From Bacteroidota bacterium (GTDB taxonomy: Bacteria; Bacteroidota; Rhodothermia; Rhodothermales; Bin80): 10,651 bases of DNA. Positions 1-7,608 of this stretch are shown here, in pieces (position 1 is the stretch's first letter; each line of letters begins with the position of its first letter). The notes under the pieces are model-generated. The model was not told where the DNA came from, searched no databases, and saw only the letters and a program-made list of their open reading frames with translations. The position numbers and the translations under genes were made by a program. Location of the stretch: contig JAPPBZ010000141.1 in the NCBI GenBank assembly GCA_026702635.1, positions 1 through 10,651 on the forward strand, in the 5' to 3' direction.

Positions 1-875
1 CGGCGCTCTCAGCACTGTCATTCTTTGTCAAGCAGATCGCATTTTCGCGTATGGTTGTGATTGCAAGCCTGCCTGCCTGCTTGCTGCTTCTTTCCGCCGT
101 TCGCCTGATCCCTAAGGCCAGCAAACGTCTAGGAAGAAGAACGCTCGTGGTCGGTGAGCTCCATGACGCAAATGTACTCGCCCCGCAGCAGCTATCGCAA
201 CATGTGCTCGTGGGAATCGCAACGCGCGACCATGATCACGACAGCTCATCAAATCTTCCTCACCTAGGGACCTATGACCAATTGCGCGATATCGCGCGCG
301 TCCATGACATTGAATCCGCGATTTTTGTGTCTTCCAGCCTAACCAACAAGGAGATTTTTGCACTCATGCAAAAACTTGCGGGAACCCCGGTGCATACGTA
401 TATCCTAGCAGAAGAACAAGATCACTTGATCGGAAAAGCGTCTATTGAAAACCTAGGCAGCCGAATGCTGCTGGAAGCGGAAGAAGTCATCGGCGCATTG
501 CGGTCGCATACCGCCCGGCGCGTATCTGATATTATTGCAGCCCTTGTGGGAGCTCTCATTCATCCAGGTGTTTTGCTGATCTCCAAAATTGCAGGCCCAC
601 ATTCCAGATGGGCACGCAGGTATGAGCGCATCCGTCAATGGACTGCCGTTCTACTTGGCAAACGATCCCTGATCGGCTTTGACGAAAGGGATGAGTTTGT
701 CCCGGCGCCCGAATGGAAGCTGCAAACGGGCGTCTTTGCAGCCAGCGAAATGCTGGGACCCCGCCTCAAACGGCCGCCTGAAGAAATTGAGCAGGCCTAC
801 TGGTACTACGTACGGAACCAGTCAGCCGTGATGGATTGGCTGATCGCCGTACGTGCACTGCGCGGACTGGTGTAG
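1..875 (+). CDS. Glycosyltransferase-like envelope protein, C-terminal part (degenerate sugar-phosphotransferase module), partial at left edge
   Basis: The frame is open to the left edge (first full codon at 3), so the ATG at 51 is probably internal and the N-terminus lies outside the window. Counting from that ATG, residues 1-20 form a hydrophobic, probably membrane-spanning segment. Residues 30-135 resemble the Rossmann-like domain (CoA_binding_3 type) of polyprenyl glycosylphosphotransferases, starting RRTLVVGE. Residues 155-182 form a second hydrophobic segment. The tail holds GKRSLIGF (203-210), a KLQTGVF stretch (223-229) and a YYVRNQSAVMDW stretch (252-263), which parallel the end of bacterial sugar transferases. 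The catalytic KFRSM, DELP and GPRP motifs are missing, so this part is unlikely to be an active transferase. In Bacteroidota such tails are often fused behind a family 2 glycosyltransferase domain, which would be upstream here; that is inference. It probably acts at the inner membrane in polysaccharide or lipid glycosylation. Confidence 0.6.
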   Translation, partial: ALSALSFFVKQIAFSRMVVIASLPACLLLLSAVRLIPKASKRLGRRTLVVGELHDANVLAPQQLSQHVLVGIATRDHDHDSSSNLPHLGTYDQLRDIARVHDIESAIFVSSSLTNKEIFALMQKLAGTPVHTYILAEEQDHLIGKASIENLGSRMLLEAEEVIGALRSHTARRVSDIIAALVGALIHPGVLLISKIAGPHSRWARRYERIRQWTAVLLGKRSLIGFDERDEFVPAPEWKLQTGVFAASEMLGPRLKRPPEEIEQAYWYYVRNQSAVMDWLIAVRALRGLV

Positions 876-910
876 GAACCGTCTCTCGACGCACTTGTTG
901 ACTCGCTCCC

Positions 911-932
911 CCCTTACAAGGATAAGGCACGT
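911..932 (+). promoter_or_regulatory. accA ribosome binding site within a small inverted repeat
   Basis: Two AAGG tracts (918-921 and 924-927) precede the accA ATG at 933; the second is about 5 bases away. They lie in a 5-base perfect inverted repeat, CCTTA (912-916) and TAAGG (923-927), with loop CAAGGA. This is the only good Shine-Dalgarno match I see before any start here and it supports the start at 933. The stem is short, so a regulatory role is speculative. Confidence 0.45.
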
Positions 933-1925
933 ATGACCAAGAAGTCGGATAAATTTCTGCTGGACTTTGAAAAACCGATCGTCGAATTGGAAGATAAGCT
1001 TGACGAATTGCGCGAAATTGACGCAGGTGAGATTGATCTTTCTTCCGAAATTGACGCTCTCTCCGCACGGATTGAAGGTCTCCGTAAGTCCATCTACGGC
1101 AGCCTGACCCGCTGGCAACGGGTACAGATTGCCCGGCATCCACTGAGGCCCTATACCAATGACTATATCAGTGCCCTTACAGAAGGGTTCGTCGAGCTGC
1201 ATGGGGATCGGTGTTTTGGGGATGACCCCGCTATCGTCAGTGGTTTTGCTACCCTGCGTGGGGACCATCACGGATATAAAGATCACACGGTACTGATCCT
1301 GGGACACCAGAAGGGACGAGATACAAAAGCACGCCGGCATCGTCGCTTCGGTATGCCCAATCCTGAGGGATATCGTAAAGCTCGGCGGCACATGGAACTG
1401 GCTGCAAAGTTTGGCAAACCAATTATCTGCCTCCTTGATACACCCGGCGCTTATCCCGGCATGGAAGCAGAAGAGCGCGGACAGGCGGAAGCAATCGCCC
1501 GAAACCTGTTTATCATGGCGCGGCTTCCAGTTCCGATCATTGTGGTTGTGATTGGAGAAGGAGCATCTGGAGGGGCGCTTGGGATTGGAGTTGGTGATCA
1601 GATGCTGATGCTGGAAAATGCCTGGTATTCTGTTATCTCTCCAGAAAGCTGCTCCTCAATACTGTGGAGATCCTGGGACTATAAAGAGGAGGCCGCGAGG
1701 GCCCTGAAGCTCTCCGCATCTGATCTCACCGATATCGGCATTGTTGATCAGATCATCGAAGAACCCTTGGGAGGTGCTCACCACGATCCGAGTGCAACCT
1801 TTGACCTAGTTGGCCAGGCGATTTGCGATACGCTGCGAGATCTGGCCCAATTGCCAAAAGATGCCCTTCTAAGTCAACGCGTAAAGCGTCTCGACCGCAT
1901 CGGTGAGTTCAGCGCAGCCGCATAA
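933..1925 (+). CDS. accA: Acetyl-CoA carboxylase carboxyltransferase, alpha subunit
   Basis: AccA pairs with AccD to form the carboxyltransferase of acetyl-CoA carboxylase. It moves the carboxyl group from carboxybiotin on AccB to acetyl-CoA, giving malonyl-CoA, the first committed step of fatty acid synthesis in the cytoplasm. The 330-residue length is normal for the family. Family landmarks run in order: the N-terminal LDFEKPIVELE helix (10-20), RHPLRPYTNDYI (68-79), ELHGDRCFGDDPAIVSG (88-104), GHQKGRDTK (124-132), FGMPNPEGYRKA (139-150), the DTPGAYPG loop (169-176), the oxyanion-type GEGASGGALGIGVGD stretch (208-222) and WYSVISPE (231-238). No key residue appears lost. The start at 933 has a good ribosome binding site. 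nadC follows after 6 bases, so the two are probably cotranscribed. The accD partner is not in the window. Confidence 0.97.
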   Translation: MTKKSDKFLLDFEKPIVELEDKLDELREIDAGEIDLSSEIDALSARIEGLRKSIYGSLTRWQRVQIARHPLRPYTNDYISALTEGFVELHGDRCFGDDPAIVSGFATLRGDHHGYKDHTVLILGHQKGRDTKARRHRRFGMPNPEGYRKARRHMELAAKFGKPIICLLDTPGAYPGMEAEERGQAEAIARNLFIMARLPVPIIVVVIGEGASGGALGIGVGDQMLMLENAWYSVISPESCSSILWRSWDYKEEAARALKLSASDLTDIGIVDQIIEEPLGGAHHDPSATFDLVGQAICDTLRDLAQLPKDALLSQRVKRLDRIGEFSAAA

Positions 1926-1931
1926 ACTCCC

Positions 1932-2828
1932 ATGTCTAATCATGAGCAACTCCCCCACTATCTGCCATCCAGGCAGTTAGAGCAGATCCTTCAAGGTGCT
2001 CTACAAGAGGACGTTGGCACAGGAGATATTACCTCACAAATACTCGTGCCGGAATACCACCAGGGCTGGGCAACTCTGCTGATGCGAGAAAGCGGCGTGA
2101 TCGCCGGCCTTACCGTTGCCCAGCGTGTATTCCACTTGGTCGATCCAGCGATACAATGCAACTGGACTGTAAACGACGGGGATCGCGTGCTGGCTGATTC
2201 AATCATTGGTGTGGTGACTGGGGCCATGCGCTCTATCCTGACGGCAGAGCGCATGGCGTTGAACCTGCTGCAGCGAATGAGCGGGATCGCGACTGCAACC
2301 GCCAAAATGGTTGCCAGTGTAAGAGACTACCCAGTACGTATTCGGGACACACGAAAGACCGCCCCTGGATTGCGTCTCCTGGATAAATGGTCTGTCCTGT
2401 TGGGAGGTGGCACGAACCATCGAATCGGACTGTTTGACCGGATCCTGATTAAAGACAATCACATTGAAGTGGTGGGGGGACTTGCTGAATCCGTCCAACG
2501 CGCCTCGAATCAATTACCTGGCTATCTGATTGATGTGGAAGCCCGAACCATGGCAGAAGTAACCGAGGCATTATCGGTTGCGTCAATGATTGACGCACTC
2601 CTTCTTGATAACATGACAACCACCCGCCCCGATGGCTCCTATGACTGCTCACGACTAAAACAGGCCGTAGATTGCATTGCCGGCCGTATCACAACCGAGG
2701 CAACCGGTGGGATTACGTTGGAATCGGCGCCATTCATCGCTGCAACAGGGGTCAACTATATCTCTTGTGGTGCCCTCACGCACTCCGCGCATGCGACTGA
2801 TATCTCGTTGTCTGTAGACCCACTCTGA
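1932..2828 (+). CDS. nadC: Nicotinate-nucleotide pyrophosphorylase (carboxylating); quinolinate phosphoribosyltransferase
   Basis: This enzyme converts quinolinate and phosphoribosyl pyrophosphate to nicotinate mononucleotide, CO2 and pyrophosphate, the step where de novo NAD synthesis meets the salvage route. The 298-residue length is normal. Visible motifs are LQEDVGTGDIT (24-34), LLQRMSGIAT (112-121), the substrate-binding RDTRKTAPGLRLLDKW (138-153), GGGTNHRIGLFD (158-169), LIKDNHIE (172-179), DVEARTMAEV (201-210) with the expected acidic residue E203, LLLDNM (223-228) and EATGGI (256-261), then the closing GVNYISCGALTHS (273-285). EATGGI replaces the commoner EASGGI, a mild change. The ATG at 1932 lies 6 bases after the accA stop with no clear ribosome binding site, which suggests reinitiation by ribosomes finishing accA. 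nadA and nadB are not nearby. Confidence 0.96.
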   Translation: MSNHEQLPHYLPSRQLEQILQGALQEDVGTGDITSQILVPEYHQGWATLLMRESGVIAGLTVAQRVFHLVDPAIQCNWTVNDGDRVLADSIIGVVTGAMRSILTAERMALNLLQRMSGIATATAKMVASVRDYPVRIRDTRKTAPGLRLLDKWSVLLGGGTNHRIGLFDRILIKDNHIEVVGGLAESVQRASNQLPGYLIDVEARTMAEVTEALSVASMIDALLLDNMTTTRPDGSYDCSRLKQAVDCIAGRITTEATGGITLESAPFIAATGVNYISCGALTHSAHATDISLSVDPL

Positions 2829-2853
2829 AGAATTGAGCATACATCTGACCACG

Positions 2854-2885
2854 TTTGAACCGAATCTGTTACATCCCTACACTTG
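2854..2885 (+). promoter_or_regulatory. Candidate Bacteroidota-type sigma-ABfr promoter
   Basis: TTTG at 2854-2857 is followed after 20 bases by TACACTTG at 2878-2885. This matches the known Bacteroidota consensus (TTTG at -33, TAnnTTTG at -7) with one mismatch and suitable spacing. Transcription would begin near 2890, about 15-20 bases before the ATG at 2907. It sits in the largest gap of the window (2829-2906), just where the reading of accA-nadC ends. It is a short motif match by eye and may be chance. Confidence 0.35.
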
Positions 2886-2906
2886 GGGGATGCTGTCACA
2901 TAAAAT

Positions 2907-4154
2907 ATGACGATTTCTGAGAGCACCTTACGGGTAAACGACGCTAGATTCCGGGAGGATTACGAGCGCTTAACCTTGGATGGAGCTACGCCAGACGGTG
3001 GACTAAACCGACCTGCTCTCAGCGAAGCGCACTTGGCTGCACGGGAGACATTCCGGGGCATGATCCGACAACGGGGTCTTACGATCCGAGAAGATGATGC
3101 AGGAAACCTCTCTGCCTGTCACTCCCCTTCGAGCAAAACGAAACCGGTACTGCTCCTGGGATCCCATCTCGACTCCGTAGCAAACGGCGGGCGCTTTGAT
3201 GGGACGTTGGGAATCGCAACGGCCTTTGAAGTGATCCAGGTTCTACGTGAGCACTATCCAGATATACCGCTCGAGGCCATTGATTTTACTGATGAAGAGG
3301 GGACATGGGTGTCGCTTCTTGGGAGCCGTGCTGCATCCGGGCAGCTTACCCAAAAAGATCTTGACCATCCGAGAGGCGATCCTGAAGCTTTCCAGAGAGC
3401 ACTCGAGGGGGCGGGACTCACCAGCAAGGGGATCTTGTCCGCTGCACGGAATTCAAAGGATCTACATGCCTATCTCGAACTTCATATTGAACAAGGTACC
3501 CGGCTTGAGAAAAGCCAAACAGACATTGGAATCGTAACCGGTATGGTCGGGATTCACATGTACCTCGTTACCTTCGGTGGGCAGGCCAACCACGCCGGAA
3601 CCACTCCGATGAACGAGCGACATGATGCAGCACTGGGGGCCAGTAAATTTTGCCTGATGGTCCAGGAGACGATCACCAAACAATTCCCTGATTGTGTCGC
3701 CACCGTAGGGCGGATGAACTTTTCACCGGGCGCCTTCAATATCGTGGCCGGTCAGGTAACTGCATTCATGGAGCTGCGTACTGAAGATTCTGGTCGTGCC
3801 AAACAGTTACAGCAAGCACTGCACAAGGTGGCGAAGCATTCTGCAAAAGAATTTGATCTGAATGTTAACTTTCAACACCTCGAGTCCGTAATTGAACGTA
3901 AGATGGATCCTTCTATCATCGAAGCGCTTGAGTCAGGAGCACTTGCTCTTGGGTTGACCAGCCGGCGCCTGCCCTCGCTGGCAGGACATGATGCACAGTC
4001 TATGGCACTGCTTTGCCCTTCTGGCTTAATTTTTGTTCCCTCCGTGGGAGGATTCAGTCACTCTTCGCGGGAGTATACCCACTGGAATGACTGTGTGAAG
4101 GGGGCAAATGTGCTCCTGAATGCCGCAAAACAACTTGCTGCGTCTTTGAAGTAA
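2907..4154 (+). CDS. M20-family Zn-dependent amidohydrolase (hydantoinase/carbamoylase family)
   Basis: The family (N-carbamoyl-L-amino-acid hydrolase, beta-ureidopropionase, allantoate amidohydrolase) hydrolyses N-carbamoyl or related amide bonds with a two-metal site in the cytoplasm. The 415-residue length fits. The metal ligands expected for the family are all present: H87 in GSHLDSV, D98 in GGRFDG, the glutamate pair E130-E131 in DEEG, H193 in ELHIEQG and H385 in GGFSHSS. Dimerisation-domain residues also appear: H229 in NHAGTTPM, the GRMNFSPGAFNIV stretch (268-280) and R291. GHDAQ is at 360-364. One oddity is EEGTWV, where the family usually has an arginine and phenylalanine after the EEG triplet. 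The substrate cannot be told from sequence: no hydantoinase, dihydropyrimidinase or allantoin gene is adjacent. No ribosome binding site is visible; the ATG at 2907 follows the candidate promoter. Confidence 0.88.
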   Translation: MTISESTLRVNDARFREDYERLTLDGATPDGGLNRPALSEAHLAARETFRGMIRQRGLTIREDDAGNLSACHSPSSKTKPVLLLGSHLDSVANGGRFDGTLGIATAFEVIQVLREHYPDIPLEAIDFTDEEGTWVSLLGSRAASGQLTQKDLDHPRGDPEAFQRALEGAGLTSKGILSAARNSKDLHAYLELHIEQGTRLEKSQTDIGIVTGMVGIHMYLVTFGGQANHAGTTPMNERHDAALGASKFCLMVQETITKQFPDCVATVGRMNFSPGAFNIVAGQVTAFMELRTEDSGRAKQLQQALHKVAKHSAKEFDLNVNFQHLESVIERKMDPSIIEALESGALALGLTSRRLPSLAGHDAQSMALLCPSGLIFVPSVGGFSHSSREYTHWNDCVKGANVLLNAAKQLAASLK

Positions 4155-4203
4155 TGTCTCGATTTGTGACCCGGCACCAAACTCATCCGATCTAAACTCC
4201 GTC

Positions 4204-5601
4204 ATGCTGCAGGAACAGAGTAGATTTTATCAGCAATTGCTATTCTTTGCAGATATGATCCTCGTGGGGAGCGCCTGGATTGCTGCATACTATCTCCGTT
4301 TCGAAGTACTTGATACCTGGCCGATCCCCCTCCCTCAATGGGAGCCGCTGAGCAGGTATCTGACCTTTTTCCCGTGGATACTGATCTCTGCCGCTCTCAC
4401 ATTCTGGGCATCAGGGCTTTATGTACCTGATCGAGCACAGCGGTGGACCAGCCTCATCCGAAGTGTTGCAAAATCCGTCGGGCTAGCTCTGATCATCTCC
4501 ATGGCATTTTTGTCATTCTATCGTGATTTTAATGTTTCACGGCTGACCATCCTGCTCTTTGCCGCACTCACACCACTCTCTATGCTGGGTTTGCGGCTCT
4601 GCATCTACTTTTACGTGCGTAATGCCCGCAAGCGTGGACGTAATCTGCGCCGCGTCCTCATTGTTGGGGCTGGTCATGCAGGCCGGCGTTTGGCAAAATC
4701 CTTTGAGCTGTATCCGTGGATGGGCTTTCAGGTGGTTGGGTTTCTGGACGACCATAAGACCGATGAGCCGGATGTTCTGGGCAAAGTCGATGACATACTA
4801 CCCCTTTTAGATTCGGCATCCAACCCAATCCATTACGTGTACATTGCTCTGCCTCTTCATGCTGTAGGAAAAATTGAACGGCTCATCAGCTCGCTTTCCA
4901 CACGCCTGGTACATGTTTGCCTCGTTCCCGACCTTCTGCAGCACGATATTATCAACAGCCGAATTACGGATGTAGATGGGCTCCCCGTCCTGCACATCAT
5001 TGACGAGGCACCCATGGATTTTCGCCGATTTGTCAAGCGAAGCCTGGATGTTGTGTTTTCACTCATGGTTCTGATTCTTTTGTCACCTCTGCTGCTCATC
5101 ATTGCTCTGTTGGTCCTTCTTTCTTCCAGGGGACCGGTTCTTTACCGGCAAGAGCGGATGGGGCTCAATGGCAAATGCTTCTACATGCTGAAATTTCGCT
5201 CCATGCCGATCACCGCGGAGCAAGAATCGGGGGCCGTATGGGCAAAAAAAGATGAAAACCGGGCAACCCCTATCGGAAGAATCCTCCGGCGTACATCTCT
5301 GGATGAACTGCCCCAATTCATCAATGTGGTCAAAGGAGATATGTCTGTGGTCGGCCCACGGCCCGAAAGACCGGTATTCATTAAAGATTTCAAGGACCGT
5401 ATCCCCCGCTATATGCTTCGTCATAAAATGAAAGCAGGCATTACCGGCTGGGCACAGGTTAATGGATGGCGCGGAAATACCTCCCTGGAAAAACGGATCC
5501 AGCACGATCTCTACTATATTCAAAACTGGTCTCTGCGTCTGGATGTGAAGATTATGATCCTAACAGTCTGGAAAGGATTTATCAGTCGCAACGCATATTG
5601 A
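4204..5601 (+). CDS. Exopolysaccharide polyprenyl glycosylphosphotransferase (WcaJ/WbaP-like initiating enzyme)
   Basis: This inner-membrane enzyme family transfers a sugar 1-phosphate, often glucose- or galactose-1-phosphate from a UDP-sugar, to undecaprenyl phosphate and so starts a repeat unit of exopolysaccharide, capsule or O-antigen. Length is 465 residues. The N-terminus has four likely membrane helices (about 10-31, 53-74, 88-105, 113-137). A Rossmann-like CoA_binding_3 domain follows (149-243, VLIVGAGHAG at 151-160). The catalytic domain begins with KRSLDVV (278-284) and a hydrophobic re-entrant helix (284-307), then RQERMGLNGK (315-324), KFRSM (330-334), the SLDELPQF motif with the D367-E368 pair, VVGPRPERP (382-390) and GITGWAQVNGWRG (412-424). 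All catalytic motifs are intact, unlike the related module at 1-875. The donor sugar is not determinable. No flippase, polymerase or further glycosyltransferase lies between this gene and the right edge. The ABC-F gene follows after 9 bases. Confidence 0.93.
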   Translation: MLQEQSRFYQQLLFFADMILVGSAWIAAYYLRFEVLDTWPIPLPQWEPLSRYLTFFPWILISAALTFWASGLYVPDRAQRWTSLIRSVAKSVGLALIISMAFLSFYRDFNVSRLTILLFAALTPLSMLGLRLCIYFYVRNARKRGRNLRRVLIVGAGHAGRRLAKSFELYPWMGFQVVGFLDDHKTDEPDVLGKVDDILPLLDSASNPIHYVYIALPLHAVGKIERLISSLSTRLVHVCLVPDLLQHDIINSRITDVDGLPVLHIIDEAPMDFRRFVKRSLDVVFSLMVLILLSPLLLIIALLVLLSSRGPVLYRQERMGLNGKCFYMLKFRSMPITAEQESGAVWAKKDENRATPIGRILRRTSLDELPQFINVVKGDMSVVGPRPERPVFIKDFKDRIPRYMLRHKMKAGITGWAQVNGWRGNTSLEKRIQHDLYYIQNWSLRLDVKIMILTVWKGFISRNAY

Positions 5602-5610
5602 TTTAGGACC

Positions 5611-7608
5611 TTGATTCAGTTACAGAACATTGCGGTTACGCTCGGGGGAAACCCGATTCTTAAAGGACTCACCTGGACTGTTGGCGATGGGAAGCGTATT
5701 GGACTGATTGGCCCCAATGGTGCCGGAAAGACAACCCTGTTACGGGTGATTGGAGGATATTTGGAAGCCGATGGCGGCGAAATTGCCCACTCCGGCTCCG
5801 TCGGTTATCTGGCACAGGATGTGCAGGAGATGAACTCCGACCGATCTGTCATAGAGGAAACCCTGACCGCATTTGAAGCCATCGAGGCACTCCAGGAACG
5901 GGAAGAAGAATTGACCCGTGTCCTTGAAGCCCCTGGAGCCCATCAGGAAAAAATTCTACTGGAGTTGGACCTCATCCACGAGCGCCTCGCCGTTCAGGGA
6001 GCACATTCCGCACAAGCACGTGCAGAAACAGTCCTGGAAGGTCTGGGATTCGTCTCTGATGACCTTGATCGCCCCATCAATACTCTCTCCGGAGGGTATC
6101 GGATGCGGGTAGCACTTGCACGCATTTTGCTGCAAAATCCAGATGTACTGCTCCTTGATGAACCCACCAATCATCTCGATATCGTCAGTATTGACTGGTT
6201 GGAGAAATACCTGAAAAACTATGCCGGTACGGTTATCCTGGTGTCTCATGACCGTTACTTTCTGAATCGAATGATTGACACGGTCGCTCACCTATACCGT
6301 GGTCAGGTTACGGAATATACGGGGGACTATGACTACTTCCTGGTGGAGCGGGAAAAACGACGTGTACTTGAACAGGCTGCCTACGAAAATCAACAGCGCG
6401 AAATCCAGCAGGCTCAGCGATTCATCGAACGCTTTCGATACAAAGCCTCGAAGGCACGACAAGTCCAAAGTCGCATTAAGCACTTGGATAAACTTGAGCG
6501 CCTTGCACCACCGGAATCTCCGGATGCGCAAATCCGAATCCGATTCCCTTCGCCCAACCCGTCTGGGCGGACGGTCTTGTCACTCAACACGTTCTCAAAG
6601 GTGTACACCAGTGTGGATGCTCCTGCGGTGCACGTGTTTGACCAAGCCGGCCCCCTGCAAATCAGTCGCGGGCAAAAAATTGCGCTCATCGGTAAAAACG
6701 GTGCCGGCAAATCCACTCTGGCACGGATCCTCTTTGGAAGCGAAACGATCGAAGGCGAGCGCAAGGAGGGACATAACGTAAACGTACGGTTTTTCGCTCA
6801 ACACCAGGCGGACGCATTGACCGAAACCGATACCGTACTGGAATCCTTGAACCGGGAAGCCATCGGACGCGAAGAGGTCTACCTCCGCACACTACTGGGG
6901 GCATTCCTGTTCACCGGAGACGACGTATTTAAACCGGTCGCTGCACTCTCAGGAGGCGAAAAGAGTCGTTTGGCACTCGCCCGAACCCTCGTGAACCCGG
7001 CTAATTTTCTGATTCTGGACGAACCGACCAACCACCTTGATATTCAGTCTATCAAAGTGCTCATTGAAGCACTCCGCCAGTACGATGGCACATTTGTGGT
7101 GGTGAGTCATGACCGTCATTTCCTTGACCATGTAGCCAATGTGATCTGGCATGTTGGGGATCAGGGAGTACGCACCTATGAGGGAACCTACTCTGAATAC
7201 CGATGGGCTTTGGATCATGGCTCCCTCAAACAGATCAGGCACGATCGGCAGGCTTCTCCCAAGTCAACCCCAAAAACTCGCTCCCGATCTGGTGGTCCCA
7301 AAACGAAAGAAGAAAAGCGACGCGAAGCAGAGGTACGTAACCGGGCCTATCGTGAGGCGAAAATGAATGGCCACACAAAACCGGATGAACTTACCCCTCA
7401 CCAGCGAAAACGGCTCTGCGACGAGGCGGAAGCAGCCATCTCGGAGGCAGAGGCACGGAAAGTCGTTGCGGAAAAGGCTTTAGCCGACCCGAATACCTAT
7501 TCAGACCCGGTACGTTCGCAGGAAGCAACCAATGCCTATGCAACAATTAAGAAAGAGTTGGATGAACTGTATGCAAATTGGGAGGCACTCATGGAGTCAT
7601 TGCAATGA
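5611..7608 (+). CDS. ABC-F family ATP-binding protein with TTG start
   Basis: ABC-F proteins are soluble twin ATPases that bind the ribosomal E site to relieve stalling, and some protect against antibiotics; they are not transporters. Length is 665 residues. Domain 1: Walker A GPNGAGKTT (34-42), signature LSGGYRMRVALA (159-170), Walker B LLLDEPTNHLD (180-190), switch H213. A charged linker rich in arginine and glutamine (about 243-300) is the ABC-F interdomain arm. Domain 2: Walker A GKNGAGKST (361-369), signature LSGGEKSRLALA (447-458), Walker B LILDEPTNHLD (467-477), switch H500. A basic stretch (about 545-575) leads to a C-terminal coiled coil (about 595-665), as in Uup/YheS-like members. 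TTG at 5611 is chosen because the frame closes upstream at TGA 5599-5601 and residues 2-10 align with the usual family N-terminus. No DNA-binding or antibiotic-specific feature can be assigned. Exact subfamily is uncertain. Confidence 0.93.
   Translation: MIQLQNIAVTLGGNPILKGLTWTVGDGKRIGLIGPNGAGKTTLLRVIGGYLEADGGEIAHSGSVGYLAQDVQEMNSDRSVIEETLTAFEAIEALQEREEELTRVLEAPGAHQEKILLELDLIHERLAVQGAHSAQARAETVLEGLGFVSDDLDRPINTLSGGYRMRVALARILLQNPDVLLLDEPTNHLDIVSIDWLEKYLKNYAGTVILVSHDRYFLNRMIDTVAHLYRGQVTEYTGDYDYFLVEREKRRVLEQAAYENQQREIQQAQRFIERFRYKASKARQVQSRIKHLDKLERLAPPESPDAQIRIRFPSPNPSGRTVLSLNTFSKVYTSVDAPAVHVFDQAGPLQISRGQKIALIGKNGAGKSTLARILFGSETIEGERKEGHNVNVRFFAQHQADALTETDTVLESLNREAIGREEVYLRTLLGAFLFTGDDVFKPVAALSGGEKSRLALARTLVNPANFLILDEPTNHLDIQSIKVLIEALRQYDGTFVVVSHDRHFLDHVANVIWHVGDQGVRTYEGTYSEYRWALDHGSLKQIRHDRQASPKSTPKTRSRSGGPKTKEEKRREAEVRNRAYREAKMNGHTKPDELTPHQRKRLCDEAEAAISEAEARKVVAEKALADPNTYSDPVRSQEATNAYATIKKELDELYANWEALMESLQ

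Noticed and set aside
822..1391. 189-residue open frame on the minus strand opposite accA
   Set aside because: It is antisense to the clearly conserved accA, has no recognisable domain and no ribosome binding site.
4155..4203. TTTG at 4163-4166 as a promoter for the WcaJ-like gene
   Set aside because: No TAnnTTTG match lies at the right distance (TAAACTCC at 4193 is poor).
6275..6781. 168-residue plus-strand frame within the ABC-F gene
   Set aside because: It lies fully inside a conserved gene in another frame and has composition typical of a shifted frame.
7578..7604. TTG start 27 bases upstream for the propeller gene, near a GGGAGG tract (7580-7585)
   Set aside because: The added residues do not resemble a signal peptide start, and the GGGAGG tract overlaps the TTG itself, so it cannot serve as its ribosome binding site. 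The ATGA overlap at 7605 fits better.
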